64,000 nucleotides of DNA from Sphingomonas sp. NFR04 (GTDB lineage: Bacteria > Pseudomonadota > Alphaproteobacteria > Sphingomonadales > Sphingomonadaceae): the NCBI RefSeq assembly GCF_900114095.1, contig NZ_FORV01000002.1, positions 620,001 to 684,000 of the forward strand. Reading direction: 5' to 3'. The position numbers and the translations under genes were made by a program. Below the pieces are notes generated by a model. That model had not been told where the DNA came from and did no database searches. It saw only the letters and a program-made list of their open reading frames with translations. Positions 26,745 to 35,129 of the stretch are shown here, piece after piece (the first letter of the stretch is position 1; each line of letters opens with the position of its first letter).

Positions 26745-27578
26745 ATGACGGACATGGCGGCGAGCGTGGCGCGGTTCGCCGCCATGGGTACGCGGGTCGA
26801 GCTGCACCTGTTCGGCTGCGACGACCCCGCCCCACTCGCCGCCGCCAAGGCTGCGATCCTTTCGGTGGAGGACGCGCTGACGATCCACCGCCCCTCCCCC
26901 GCAACGGCGCTCAACGACGCGCTTTCCAGCGGCGGAAGCGCGGTGGTGGACGATCCGCTGCTCTTCGCCGCACTGGTGCAGGTGGATGCGCTGTGGCGCG
27001 AGACCGGCGGGCTGTTCGACCCCAGCCTCGGCGACTGGTCTTCGCTTACGATGGATCGCAACGGCCGCCGGGTCTCGACGTCGCGCCCGCTGGCTCTCGA
27101 CTTCGGCGGCTTCGGCAAGGGCTATGCGCTGGACCACGCGGTCGTCGCGCTGCGTGCAATGGGCGTGAGCTCGGCGCTGCTTTCCGCCGGTGAAAGCTCG
27201 ATTGCGGTGCTCGGCCCGCACCCGCTCGGCGGCGGCTGGCCGCTCGCCGTCCCCCACCCCGAGGACGAGGGTGCCTGGCTGGTCGAGCTCGAGCTGCAGG
27301 ACGCATCGCTGTCGATCTCGTCCACCACCGGTGCCGGCGCCGCCAAACCGGGCCGCGCGGCGATGGTTCGGCCCGCCGATGGCGCGATCGTCGCCGCGCC
27401 TGCCACTGCCGTCGCGGCCGCCGCGACCGGCGCGGAAGCCGAGGCGCTGAGTACCGCGCTGCTCGTCGCCAACCCCGCGGCACGCAACCGGCTGCGTGCT
27501 GCCGCCCCCGATAGCCGTTTTCTCTTTCCCCATGCCGCGCCCGTCGGCGCCGAGCGAGCACTGGAACCTACCGCATGA
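26745..27578 (+). CDS. ApbE-like protein, probably cytosolic, with degenerate catalytic motif
   Basis: A 277-residue relative of ApbE, the FAD:protein FMN transferase. Conserved parts include FAAMGTRVELHLFG at the N-terminus, ETGGLFDPSLGDW, and LDFGGFGKGYALDHAV for the flavin site. Two points are odd. There is no signal peptide or lipobox, although most ApbE proteins act in the periplasm. The family motif H-x-x-D-P-x-T-G reads AMVRPADG here, losing the His, Asp and Thr, and the metal-binding D-A-L-S-T is EALSTALLV. The start ATG follows the preceding stop by 1 bp and the stop overlaps the next start (ATGA), so it is locked into the oxidoreductase operon. It may be a low-activity transferase or a flavin-binding helper. 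Confidence 0.8.
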   Translation: MTDMAASVARFAAMGTRVELHLFGCDDPAPLAAAKAAILSVEDALTIHRPSPATALNDALSSGGSAVVDDPLLFAALVQVDALWRETGGLFDPSLGDWSSLTMDRNGRRVSTSRPLALDFGGFGKGYALDHAVVALRAMGVSSALLSAGESSIAVLGPHPLGGGWPLAVPHPEDEGAWLVELELQDASLSISSTTGAGAAKPGRAAMVRPADGAIVAAPATAVAAAATGAEAEALSTALLVANPAARNRLRAAAPDSRFLFPHAAPVGAERALEPTA

Positions 27579-28837
27579 CCGACGACGATTTCGCGCTGTC
27601 CCGCCGCACCTTCCTCGACCGGGTGCTGCTTGCCTCCGCAGGCGTGGGGATGAGCGTTGCCGCCCCCTGGGCGGCCCGCGCGGCCGAAGATGTCGCCAAG
27701 GGTCCGCGCGTCCGCATCGGCGTGATCGGCACCGGCGATCGCGGCCGCACGCTGATCCAGAACCTCAACAAGACGCGCAACTGCACCGTCGCCGCGCTGT
27801 GCGATACTTTCGAGCCGCACATGGCCAAGGCGCGCGCCTATGTGCCGGCGAACACGCCGATCTTCACCGATCATCGCAAGATGCTCGACGCCAAGCAGAT
27901 CGACGCCGTGGTGATCGCCACCCCGCTCGACCTCCATGCCCGCCACACCATGGATGCGCTCGACGCGGGCTATCCCGTGTTCTGCGAGAAGGCGATGGCG
28001 CGGACGATCGCCGATTGCGGCGCGATGGTCACCCGCGCCCGTGCACGCGGCAAGATCCTGCAGATCGGCCACCAGCGGCTGTTCAACCCGACCTATCTGA
28101 ACGCGCTCAAGCGCGCCCAGGCCGGCGAGATCGGCCCGATCACCCAGATCCGTGCCAGCTGGCACCGCAACCGCAGCTGGCGCCGCCAGATCCCTGCGGG
28201 CGGCACCGAGCGCGAGATCAACTGGCGGCTGTATCGCGACCGTTCGGCCGGGCTGATGACCGAGCTGGCGACGCACCAGCTCCAGGTCGCCAACTGGTTC
28301 ATGGGCGGCGTCCCCACCCGGGTCATGGGATCGGGCAGCATCTGCTTCTGGAAGGACGGCCGCGACGTCTATGATCAGGTCGCCCTGATCTACGATTATT
28401 CGGATGGCCGGAAGGTGATCTACACCTCGATGCTCAACAATGCCCGCTATGGCTGCGAGGAGCAGATCCAGGGCAGCAAGGGCACGATCGAACCCGAGCT
28501 CGGCCGCATCTATCAGGAGGTCCAGCCGGGCGCGGTGCCCGCCCTCGCCCGCATGCGCGCCGACGTGCAGGCCGGCCGCAAGAACACCGTGCCGATCGGC
28601 GGCGCTACCTGGTTCCCCGAACTGCCGGTCACCACGCCGGGCGACTCGCTCGGCTGGGGCGAATATGACGAGACGATGCTCCAGTTCGAGGGTTTCGGCG
28701 AAGCCGTGCGCAGCGGCAAGGAAGTGCCCGGCCTGCTCGCCCAGGCTTATTATGCCAGCGTCGCCTCGCTGCTCGGCGAGCAGGCGATCGACCAGGGCAA
28801 GGCGCTCGCCTGGCCGACCGACCTCGTCACCTTCTGA
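27575..28837 (+). CDS. Gfo/Idh/MocA-family oxidoreductase with Tat signal (2 of 3)
   Basis: A 420-residue oxidoreductase with a clear twin-arginine signal (SRRTFLDRVLLASAG, ending near AARAAED). The Rossmann motif is IGVIGTGDRGRT, and the family EKP position reads FCEKAMARTIADCG. ASWHRNRSWRRQIP and NWRLYRDRSAGLMTELATHQ match the long Gfo/Idh/MocA group that carries a Trp-rich substrate side. Translation is coupled to the ApbE-like gene through ATGA. Because it differs considerably from its two neighbours, the three dehydrogenases may act on different positions or on oxidation and back-reduction steps. Confidence 0.9.
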   Translation: MTDDDFALSRRTFLDRVLLASAGVGMSVAAPWAARAAEDVAKGPRVRIGVIGTGDRGRTLIQNLNKTRNCTVAALCDTFEPHMAKARAYVPANTPIFTDHRKMLDAKQIDAVVIATPLDLHARHTMDALDAGYPVFCEKAMARTIADCGAMVTRARARGKILQIGHQRLFNPTYLNALKRAQAGEIGPITQIRASWHRNRSWRRQIPAGGTEREINWRLYRDRSAGLMTELATHQLQVANWFMGGVPTRVMGSGSICFWKDGRDVYDQVALIYDYSDGRKVIYTSMLNNARYGCEEQIQGSKGTIEPELGRIYQEVQPGAVPALARMRADVQAGRKNTVPIGGATWFPELPVTTPGDSLGWGEYDETMLQFEGFGEAVRSGKEVPGLLAQAYYASVASLLGEQAIDQGKALAWPTDLVTF

Positions 28838-28860
28838 CCTTCTCCCAAAGGGAAACACCC

Positions 28861-30042
28861 ATGGACATGATCGATCGCCGCCTGCTCCTCGCCAGCGCCG
28901 GGCTTATCGGCGCCGGGCTCGCCGGCTCGGCCCGCGCCCAATCGACCGCGCAGGGCAACGGCGTCTCCGCCAATGCCGCGCCGACCGGGCCGGACCCGAG
29001 CGCCAAGGACCGCATCCGCTTCGCCGTGATCGGGCTCGACCACTCCCACATCTATGCGATCACCGACGCGCTGATCCGCGGCGGCGGCACGCTGGTGGCG
29101 GTGCATGCGAGCGATCCCAAGCAGCTGGTCCCCTTCCGCGCCCGCTATGGCGACGTGAAGGTCGCGCGCAGCGAGGCCGAGATCCTCGACGACAAGAGCG
29201 TCCAGGTGGTCGCCAGCGCGTCCATCCCCAACCTCCGCGCGCCGCTTGGCGTGCGGGTGATGCGCGCGGGCAAGGACTTCCTCTCGGACAAGCCGGGCAT
29301 CACCAGCCTCGCCCAGCTTGCCGAGGTGCGCCGCACGATCGCCGAGACCAAGCGCAAGTTCGCGATCATGTATTCGGAGCGGCTCGAGGTGCGCGCGGCG
29401 GTGAAGGCGGGCGAGCTGGTCCATGCCGGGGCGATCGGCCGCGTGGTGCAGACGATCAACATCGCCCCGCACCGGGTGAGCGCGCCGAGTCGTCCCGAAT
29501 GGTTCTGGGACGTTGCCAATTACGGCGGCATCCTCACCGATATCGGCAGCCACCAGGCCGACCAGTTCGTCTTCTACACCGGCTCCACCGAGGCGCATAT
29601 CGTCGCCTCGCAGGTCGGCAACTTCGCCACGCCGAACCATCCGAAGTTCCAGGACTTCGGCGACATGATGATGACCGGCAATGGCGGCACCGGCTATGTC
29701 CGCGTCGACTGGTACACGCCGGACGGCCTGCCGACCTGGGGCGACGGCCGCGTCTTCATCCTCGGCACCGAGGGCTATATCGAGCTGCGCAAGTACGTCG
29801 ACATCCAGGGCCGCCCGGGCGGCAACCACCTGTTCATGGCCGACCGCAAGGGCACGCGCTACATCGATTGCAACGACGTGCCGCTGCCGTTCGGCCCGCA
29901 GTTCGTCACCGATGTGGTCCAGCGCACCGAGGTCGCGCAGAACCAGGCGCAGGCGCTGCTCGCCGCCGAGCTGGTGCTGACCGCGCAGGACAAGGCGCGG
30001 ACGCTCGCGGGCGGACAGCGGCCGCCGGTACAGGGCGGCTGA
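28861..30042 (+). CDS. Gfo/Idh/MocA-family oxidoreductase with export signal (3 of 3)
   Basis: A 393-residue oxidoreductase with an N-terminal export signal (DMIDRRLLLASAGLIG, ending near GSARAQS). The Rossmann start is atypical, FAVIGLDHSHIYAI, with His residues in place of the Gly-rich turn, and the EKP motif reads FLSDKPGIT. MYSERLEVRAAVK and GGILTDIGSHQADQF are family blocks. It starts 23 bp after the second oxidoreductase, behind AAAGGG. The shifted cofactor loop suggests that its partner or reaction differs from the other two; it may be a lyase-like or isomerase-like member rather than a plain dehydrogenase. Confidence 0.87.
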   Translation: MDMIDRRLLLASAGLIGAGLAGSARAQSTAQGNGVSANAAPTGPDPSAKDRIRFAVIGLDHSHIYAITDALIRGGGTLVAVHASDPKQLVPFRARYGDVKVARSEAEILDDKSVQVVASASIPNLRAPLGVRVMRAGKDFLSDKPGITSLAQLAEVRRTIAETKRKFAIMYSERLEVRAAVKAGELVHAGAIGRVVQTINIAPHRVSAPSRPEWFWDVANYGGILTDIGSHQADQFVFYTGSTEAHIVASQVGNFATPNHPKFQDFGDMMMTGNGGTGYVRVDWYTPDGLPTWGDGRVFILGTEGYIELRKYVDIQGRPGGNHLFMADRKGTRYIDCNDVPLPFGPQFVTDVVQRTEVAQNQAQALLAAELVLTAQDKARTLAGGQRPPVQGG

Positions 30043-30393
30043 CGAAAGCGTGGGTGGAGGGGAAGGTCTGCTCCGGAGCGGACCTTCCCGACCTCCCCGG
30101 CGGCAGTGCCGCCATGCATCTGATCGGCTTCGAAAATAGGTCTGATGCGCCGCCATGCCGGCGCGCCTGCAGCCAGCGATCCCCGCTTCCGCCGGCACCC
30201 GAGGGCGCACCCGCCACCACTCCGTTCCGGACCAAGTTCCCCTTTTCCGACCGCGCCCAGCCGGGCATTGAAGGGGTGAACATAGCAGAAACATGCAAAC
30301 CCTCCGCGCTACCACCGCCCGCCGATGTTTTCGGCTGGCGTGCGTATCGAGCGTGCGAAGCGCCGGAGACATTCTGGTCAAGGGTGGGTGCAC
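30043..30393. other. 351-bp intergenic region after the sugar cluster, with a long palindrome
   Basis: No gene is credible here. A 30-bp near-perfect palindrome lies at 30060-30089 (arms GGGAAGGTCTGCTCC and its complement with one mismatch), 17 bp after the stop of the third oxidoreductase; in RNA it would fold into a strong hairpin and probably ends the cluster transcript. The remainder is GC-rich with an AT-richer patch near 30285-30300 that could hold the promoter of the next gene. Confidence 0.5.
30060..30089 (+). terminator. strong hairpin at the end of the sugar-oxidation cluster
   Basis: The arms GGGAAGGTCTGCTCC and GGAGCGGACCTTCCC pair along 14 of 15 positions. There is no T-run, so it may act as an RNA 3'-end stabiliser as much as a terminator. 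Confidence 0.5.
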
Positions 30394-31518
30394 ATGACGA
30401 CATTGGGACACGACGCCTTGGAACATGTCGCGCCGGGCCCGGCTGTCGAGCCGCCCGACGCTGCACGGCCGACGCGCCACCCGCATCACCCCGCCGCGCC
30501 CCTTCCGGCCACCGGCCGTGCCGCGCCCTCCATCCCCGATGCGACGGCCGCGCACGCGGCGATCGTCGCACGCGCGGTGCCCCTGTTGGAGCGTGCCGGC
30601 CTGGAAGGCGATACCGCACCGGCGCCGCACGACGGGCCGACACCCGCACTGGACGCCGTTCGCACCCGCGACCTGTTCGTCCAGATCCTGATTGCGGACG
30701 CGCTGCTCGACGCCGATCTCGATGCGCGGCATCCGGTGATCGAAACCACGGTGCGGCAGATCGTCCGCCACCGCCAGGCGGCCGACCGGGCGCGTCGGGC
30801 CGGGGCCGACCGCTATCATGATCTGTCGGGTGACGTGGACGAACTCGCGCAGATCCTGCTCCTGTTTGCGCGGCTCAGCCGGCGGGACCTGATTGCCGCG
30901 CATTGCGCGCCGCCGCTCGCGGTGCTGCTCGCCTATGCGGAGGCGGATGGCGTGCTCCCCACCTGGGTCCTGCCCAACAACGACGCAGCCGATGCGGTCG
31001 AGACGGTGGCCACGCTCGTCTATGCGCTCGCGCGCTGGGACGCGCGGCGGTTCCTTGGCATGATCGTCGCCGCCGCCCGCTGGGTGGCCGATCGCCAGCA
31101 GCCGGACGGCAGTTGGGCCTCTGCGGCGGGGATCGATCCCCATCACGGCACCTGGCTGGCGCTGCGCCTGCTCGGTGCGGTGATGCCCAACCATCCCGCG
31201 GTCGCGCGCGGCGCCCGTTTCCTCCACGCGAACCGTAGCGCCGGCAGCGGCTGGGGATGCGAGGGTACCGATCCGCTCGCCACCGCGCTGGCCGTGCTGG
31301 CGCTACGGGCCACGCGCACCGAGCTGCCGCACGGATTGGTGCGCGAAGCGCGTGCCATCCTGACGCCCGGCGCCGAAGGCTGGCAGGCGCGGCCGCTGCT
31401 GCGCTTCACCCGCACGGCCACCGGCCTGCCGGTTCTGGTCGATCACGGCAGCAGCGCGGTGACGGCGCTGTTCGCCTTGAAAGCCAGTGAAGCGCTGGAG
31501 CCTGTCCGCTCCCGCTGA
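30394..31518 (+). CDS. small protein with terpene-cyclase / prenyltransferase-type alpha-toroid repeats, unknown function
   Basis: A 374-residue protein, mostly helical, preceded by a Pro/Ala/His-rich leader of about 50 residues without a clear signal peptide. AARWVADRQQPDGSW (228-241) is a textbook QW repeat of squalene-hopene cyclases and related toroid proteins, and ARFLHANRSAGSGWG (274-288) followed by DPLATALAVLAL is a second, degenerate copy. The class II cyclase motif DxDD is not present; NNDAADAVETVATL (195-208) occupies a comparable position. The size is about half that of a squalene-hopene cyclase. It sits 134 bp before a TBDR on the same strand. Start at 30394 follows AAGGGTGGG. 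Enzymatic activity is uncertain; it could be a binding protein. Confidence 0.7.
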   Translation: MTTLGHDALEHVAPGPAVEPPDAARPTRHPHHPAAPLPATGRAAPSIPDATAAHAAIVARAVPLLERAGLEGDTAPAPHDGPTPALDAVRTRDLFVQILIADALLDADLDARHPVIETTVRQIVRHRQAADRARRAGADRYHDLSGDVDELAQILLLFARLSRRDLIAAHCAPPLAVLLAYAEADGVLPTWVLPNNDAADAVETVATLVYALARWDARRFLGMIVAAARWVADRQQPDGSWASAAGIDPHHGTWLALRLLGAVMPNHPAVARGARFLHANRSAGSGWGCEGTDPLATALAVLALRATRTELPHGLVREARAILTPGAEGWQARPLLRFTRTATGLPVLVDHGSSAVTALFALKASEALEPVRSR

Positions 31519-31652
31519 TCCGCCGCCAAGACATGTAGCTGAAAGGAGAGATGACCCCCGTCGAAACCCCGAGGCGACGTTCACCGAAATTTATGGCTCT
31601 TTCGGCAAACCAGGCAGTCAAATCAAAAGCTTGGAAAAGGAGAGGACCCGAT

Positions 31653-34379
31653 ATGTCGAAATGGGCATTGTTGCTGTCCGCTGGCGTGCTCGCGCTGGCC
31701 GCGCCCGCGGCGGCGCAGGATCTGCGCGGATCCGCCGCCAATACCCCGCCCGCGGCTGAAAACGACTCGCCCAATTCGGCGGACATCGTCGTCACCGCTA
31801 CCCGCCGTTCCGAGCGGCTGTCCAACGTGCCGATCGCGGTGTCGGCCTTCGGCCAGGCGGCGCTGCAGAATTCGGGCGCGACCGACATCCGCCAGATGAC
31901 GCAGATCGCGCCTTCGCTGCTGGTCTCCTCCACCGGCTCCGAAGCCAATGCCGCCGCCCGCGTACGCGGCATCGGCACGGTCGGCGACAATCCGGGCCTC
32001 GAAAGCTCGGTCGCGGTGTTCATCGACGGGATCTATCGCAGCCGCACCGGATCGGGCCTCAACGACATGGGCGAGATCGAGCGGATCGAAGTGCTGCGCG
32101 GGCCGCAGGGCACGCTCTCCGGCCGCAACTCCTCGGCGGGCGCGATCAGCATCTACACCAAGCTGCCCGAGTTCAAGTTCGGCGGGTTCGCCGAGGCGAC
32201 CTATGGCAATTTCGACGCCGTCCGCCTGTCCGGCGCGCTGACCGGCCCGCTGGTCAAGGACGTGGTCGCCTTTCGCCTCGACGGCGTCTATTCGAAGCGC
32301 GACGGCTATCTCCACGACGTCGTCAACAATATCGACTATAACGATCGCAACCGCTATTTCGTCCGTGGCCAGCTGTTGTTCACGGTCAATCCCGATCTCG
32401 GGATCCGTCTGATCGCCGACTATACCCATCGCAACGAGAAATGCTGCGGCGCGGTCTATATGGACACGCGCGAGAAGCTGGACCCCACGCCCGGCAAGCC
32501 CGGCGACTTCTCGATCAATCCGGCGGGCAACCGCATCACCGCGATCCTGCGCAGCCTGGGCGGCGTGCTGCCGAGCGAGGGCAACCCCTATAACCGCCAG
32601 ATCGCGCTCACGCCCGGCCGCGCCTATGCCAACCTCACTACCGACTATGGCCTCTCGGCCCGGGTCCGCTGGAACCTGGGCGCAACCCAGCTGACCTCGC
32701 TCACCGCCTATCGCGAGTACAAGTCGGCCGGCGCCGGCGACATCGACTATGGCAATGTCGACATCGCCTACCGCCCGAACGACGGCAACGCCTATCGCCA
32801 GTTCCACACCTTCAGCCATGAGAGCCGCTTCTCGGGCACGATCCTGGGCGACAAGCTCGACTGGCTGGTCGGCGGCTATTACGCGCACGAGAAATTGCGC
32901 GTGGCGGACAATCTGCGCTTCGGCACCCAGTACGGCGCCTTCGCCGCCTGCCGCATGGTGGCGACGATCAACCCGGCCGCCGCGCTGCGCGACCCCAGCC
33001 GCCCCGGCTGCCTCAGCGCCGCCGGTCGCGCGGTGCTCACCCCGGCAGTGGGCCCGCAGATCATCGGCGGCATCGACCGGCTGAGCACGCTCAACGATCT
33101 CGGCTCGACGCTCGACCTGTACGACCAGACCAGCGAGAACTGGGCCTTCTTCACCCACAATATCTACAAGCTGACCCATACGCTCAGCTTCACCCTCGGC
33201 GCGCGCTACACGCATGAGAGCAAGTCGCTCCAGGCGTCGTTCAACAACAACAACACCGTCTGCCCCGCGCAGCAGGCGGCGATGGCGCCGCTGCTCGCCA
33301 GCACCAATGCAACGCTCCAGTCGCTGGCCGGCGGCATCGTCACGCTGACCTGCACCGGCAACTCCACCTCGGCGCTGACCGGGGTGCCCTTCGCGGACAA
33401 GTTCAAGGAAGGCCAGCTGACCGGCACCGCGGTGCTCTCGTGGAAGCCGGCGGAGAGCACGCTCTTCTATGCCTCCTATGCGCGCGGCTACAAGGCGGGC
33501 GGGTACAATCTCGATCGCTCGGACTTGTCGGCAACGGTGTTCGCCACCCCGCGCCAGTCGGCCGTCACCAACCTGCGCTTCGATCCCGAGACGGTGAACG
33601 CCTTTGAGATCGGCGCCAAGTACAGCGCGCGCCACATCACCGCGAACATGGCGCTGTACCGCTCCGAGTTCACCAACTTCCAGCTCAACACCTTCAACGG
33701 CACCAGCTACATCGTCCAGAATATCGGCGGCTGCAGCACCGCGCTGAACGGTGCCGACCGCGACAACAGCTCGGCGACGGGTGCCTGCACCGGCAGCGTC
33801 GGCAAGGGCGTGGTGACACAAGGGATCGAGCTCGAGCTCGGCTTCTATCCGACTTCCACCTTCACCGTGAACCTCGGCTACACGCTGGCCGATGCCAAAT
33901 ACCAGCACGACCTGGTCGGCTCCAAGGCGGGCGAGCCGCTGAATTCGGCGCTGTTCCTGCTCCCCGGCAGCCAGATGTCCAACGCGCCGCGCAACACGGT
34001 GACCAGCGCGGTGACCTGGACCCCGCCGATCGGCACCAACGGCATGACCGCGCTGTTCTATGTCGATGGCCGCATGACCAGCGACTACAACACCGGATCG
34101 GACCTGTTCGTCGAGAAGCTGCAGGACGGCTTCGTCACGATGAACGCGCGCATCGGCGTGCGTGGGCCGGACGAGAAATGGGCGGTGGAGCTGTGGGCGC
34201 AGAACCTTCTCGACACCAACTATCAGCAGGTCGCGTTCAACCTGCCCTTCCAGGGCGCGGGCAGCCGTTCGCAGGTGCAAGCGTTCGGTGCGCCGAGCTT
34301 TGCCGTCGGCAACGCGATGTTCGGCTCCTTCTTGGCCGAACCGCGCACCTACGGGCTGACGGTGCGCACGCGATTCTGA
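31653..34379 (+). CDS. TonB-dependent receptor (EVLRGPQGTL type)
   Basis: A complete 908-residue receptor: signal peptide (ALAAPAAAQD), DIVVTATRRSERLSNVP box, plug blocks including RVRGIGTV, FIDGIYRSR and IEVLRGPQGTLSGRNSSAGA, and a barrel ending GLTVRTRF with C-terminal Phe. The start at 31653 follows AAAAGGAGAGG; a longer frame from 31551 adds a tail without signal. This receptor class is the common sphingomonad type that imports varied small compounds, including siderophores, aromatic compounds and terpenoids. Its upstream neighbour with terpene-cyclase-like repeats might hint at a terpenoid ligand, but this is only positional. Confidence 0.93.
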   Translation: MSKWALLLSAGVLALAAPAAAQDLRGSAANTPPAAENDSPNSADIVVTATRRSERLSNVPIAVSAFGQAALQNSGATDIRQMTQIAPSLLVSSTGSEANAAARVRGIGTVGDNPGLESSVAVFIDGIYRSRTGSGLNDMGEIERIEVLRGPQGTLSGRNSSAGAISIYTKLPEFKFGGFAEATYGNFDAVRLSGALTGPLVKDVVAFRLDGVYSKRDGYLHDVVNNIDYNDRNRYFVRGQLLFTVNPDLGIRLIADYTHRNEKCCGAVYMDTREKLDPTPGKPGDFSINPAGNRITAILRSLGGVLPSEGNPYNRQIALTPGRAYANLTTDYGLSARVRWNLGATQLTSLTAYREYKSAGAGDIDYGNVDIAYRPNDGNAYRQFHTFSHESRFSGTILGDKLDWLVGGYYAHEKLRVADNLRFGTQYGAFAACRMVATINPAAALRDPSRPGCLSAAGRAVLTPAVGPQIIGGIDRLSTLNDLGSTLDLYDQTSENWAFFTHNIYKLTHTLSFTLGARYTHESKSLQASFNNNNTVCPAQQAAMAPLLASTNATLQSLAGGIVTLTCTGNSTSALTGVPFADKFKEGQLTGTAVLSWKPAESTLFYASYARGYKAGGYNLDRSDLSATVFATPRQSAVTNLRFDPETVNAFEIGAKYSARHITANMALYRSEFTNFQLNTFNGTSYIVQNIGGCSTALNGADRDNSSATGACTGSVGKGVVTQGIELELGFYPTSTFTVNLGYTLADAKYQHDLVGSKAGEPLNSALFLLPGSQMSNAPRNTVTSAVTWTPPIGTNGMTALFYVDGRMTSDYNTGSDLFVEKLQDGFVTMNARIGVRGPDEKWAVELWAQNLLDTNYQQVAFNLPFQGAGSRSQVQAFGAPSFAVGNAMFGSFLAEPRTYGLTVRTRF

Positions 34380-34385
34380 GGGCGC

Positions 34386-34419
34386 CTGGCCGGGAGGCGC
34401 ATCGCCGTCTCCCGGTCAG
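34386..34419 (+). terminator. hairpin after the third TBDR
   Basis: CTGGCCGGGAG (34386-34396) pairs with CTCCCGGTCAG (34409-34419), an 11-bp stem with one G-U pair, 7 bp after the TBDR stop. No T-run follows. Confidence 0.5.
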
Positions 34420-34458
34420 GTCGTGAACGCATAAACGACCGCTGTCGGTAACCGGCCT

Positions 34459-34490
34459 GAATGTCCGAGTTTGGTGGAAAGCGGTCATTC
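34459..34490. repeat. 32-bp imperfect palindromic repeat, copy 1
   Basis: A 32-bp element starting GAATGTCCG and ending CGGTCATTC, whose ends are inverted repeats matching at 8 of 9 positions. A related 32-bp element lies at 34951-34982. The two flank the small secreted gene at 34538-34927. Confidence 0.5.
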
Positions 34491-34537
34491 AACGTTCGCG
34501 CAGGCGGTCAGACGCTCCCGCTCAGCTCAAAGCAAGC

Positions 34538-34927
34538 TCACATAGTTTGCGAAGTGCGAGCAACCTTCGGATCGACAACCTCCGGCCCGATTTGTTGATC
34601 TGCAACACTCCACTCGAAAATCCGGCCATTAGCGCGGTTGATGGCGTACCAGCCCATTAGCGTACTACGAATTCCGTCGCACTCGCGATGGCTATGTATC
34701 GCCATAATGTAAAAACCCCGGGGACTATCGCGCAACGAGGCAACGTCGCAGAACGCAAAATTTTTAACTGGAATCCGGTGAGCAGAACTCACGCGATTCT
34801 TAATTGCGGCACACGCTGAAGCCTTGCTCCGGACCGGATACGCAGTTGCCGACGACGCCGGGACAGCGCTGCCGATTGCGCTTGATAAGGCAAGAGCTGC
34901 GGCCATGAAGGCGTCGAAGTGTCTCAT
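34538..34927 (-). CDS. small secreted orphan protein
   Basis: A 129-residue protein with a good signal peptide (FMAAALALSSAIGSAVPASS). The mature part has three Cys (two before and one after the midpoint: SACAAIKN, FAFCDVAS, HRECDGIRS) and a segment SPRGFYIMAIHSHRECDG that looks like a small beta-rich fold. I do not recognise the family. Base composition is visibly less GC-rich than the neighbours and codon choice is less biased toward G/C in third positions, which suggests recent acquisition. It is flanked by two related 32-bp repeats. Confidence 0.6.
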   Translation of the reverse strand: MRHFDAFMAAALALSSAIGSAVPASSATAYPVRSKASACAAIKNRVSSAHRIPVKNFAFCDVASLRDSPRGFYIMAIHSHRECDGIRSTLMGWYAINRANGRIFEWSVADQQIGPEVVDPKVARTSQTM

Positions 34928-34950
34928 TTGCTCAGTTTAGAGCAGAGCCC

Positions 34951-34982
34951 AATGTCTGAAAATGGGGTACTTTCGGTCATTC
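34951..34982. repeat. 32-bp imperfect palindromic repeat, copy 2
   Basis: Starts AATGTCTGAAA and ends TTTCGGTCATTC; same length and end sequences as the copy at 34459-34490 but diverged in the middle. Confidence 0.45.
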
Positions 34983-35129
34983 GGTGCGATCAGGGCCGGA
35001 ATGGCGGAAAGTGGTGGAATGCAGTCGTTACAGAATCTCATCTTGGCGAGCGCATGCGTCAACGGGTGACACCACCTCGGAAATGCTTAATGATTTCCTC
35101 GCGCATTCTGAGCGCGGTAAAGAGGTGGG

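Noticed and set aside
31860..31900. An S-G-A-T-D segment in the third TBDR that resembles an ApbE flavinylation site
   Set aside because: It lies in the TBDR plug, outside any FMN-binding domain, and in a different operon; likely coincidence.
31623..34280. 885-codon open frame on the minus strand across the third TBDR
   Set aside because: It lies entirely antisense to a clear TBDR, has no recognisable family and is rich in Arg, Gly and Ala, as expected from complementing GC-rich codons.
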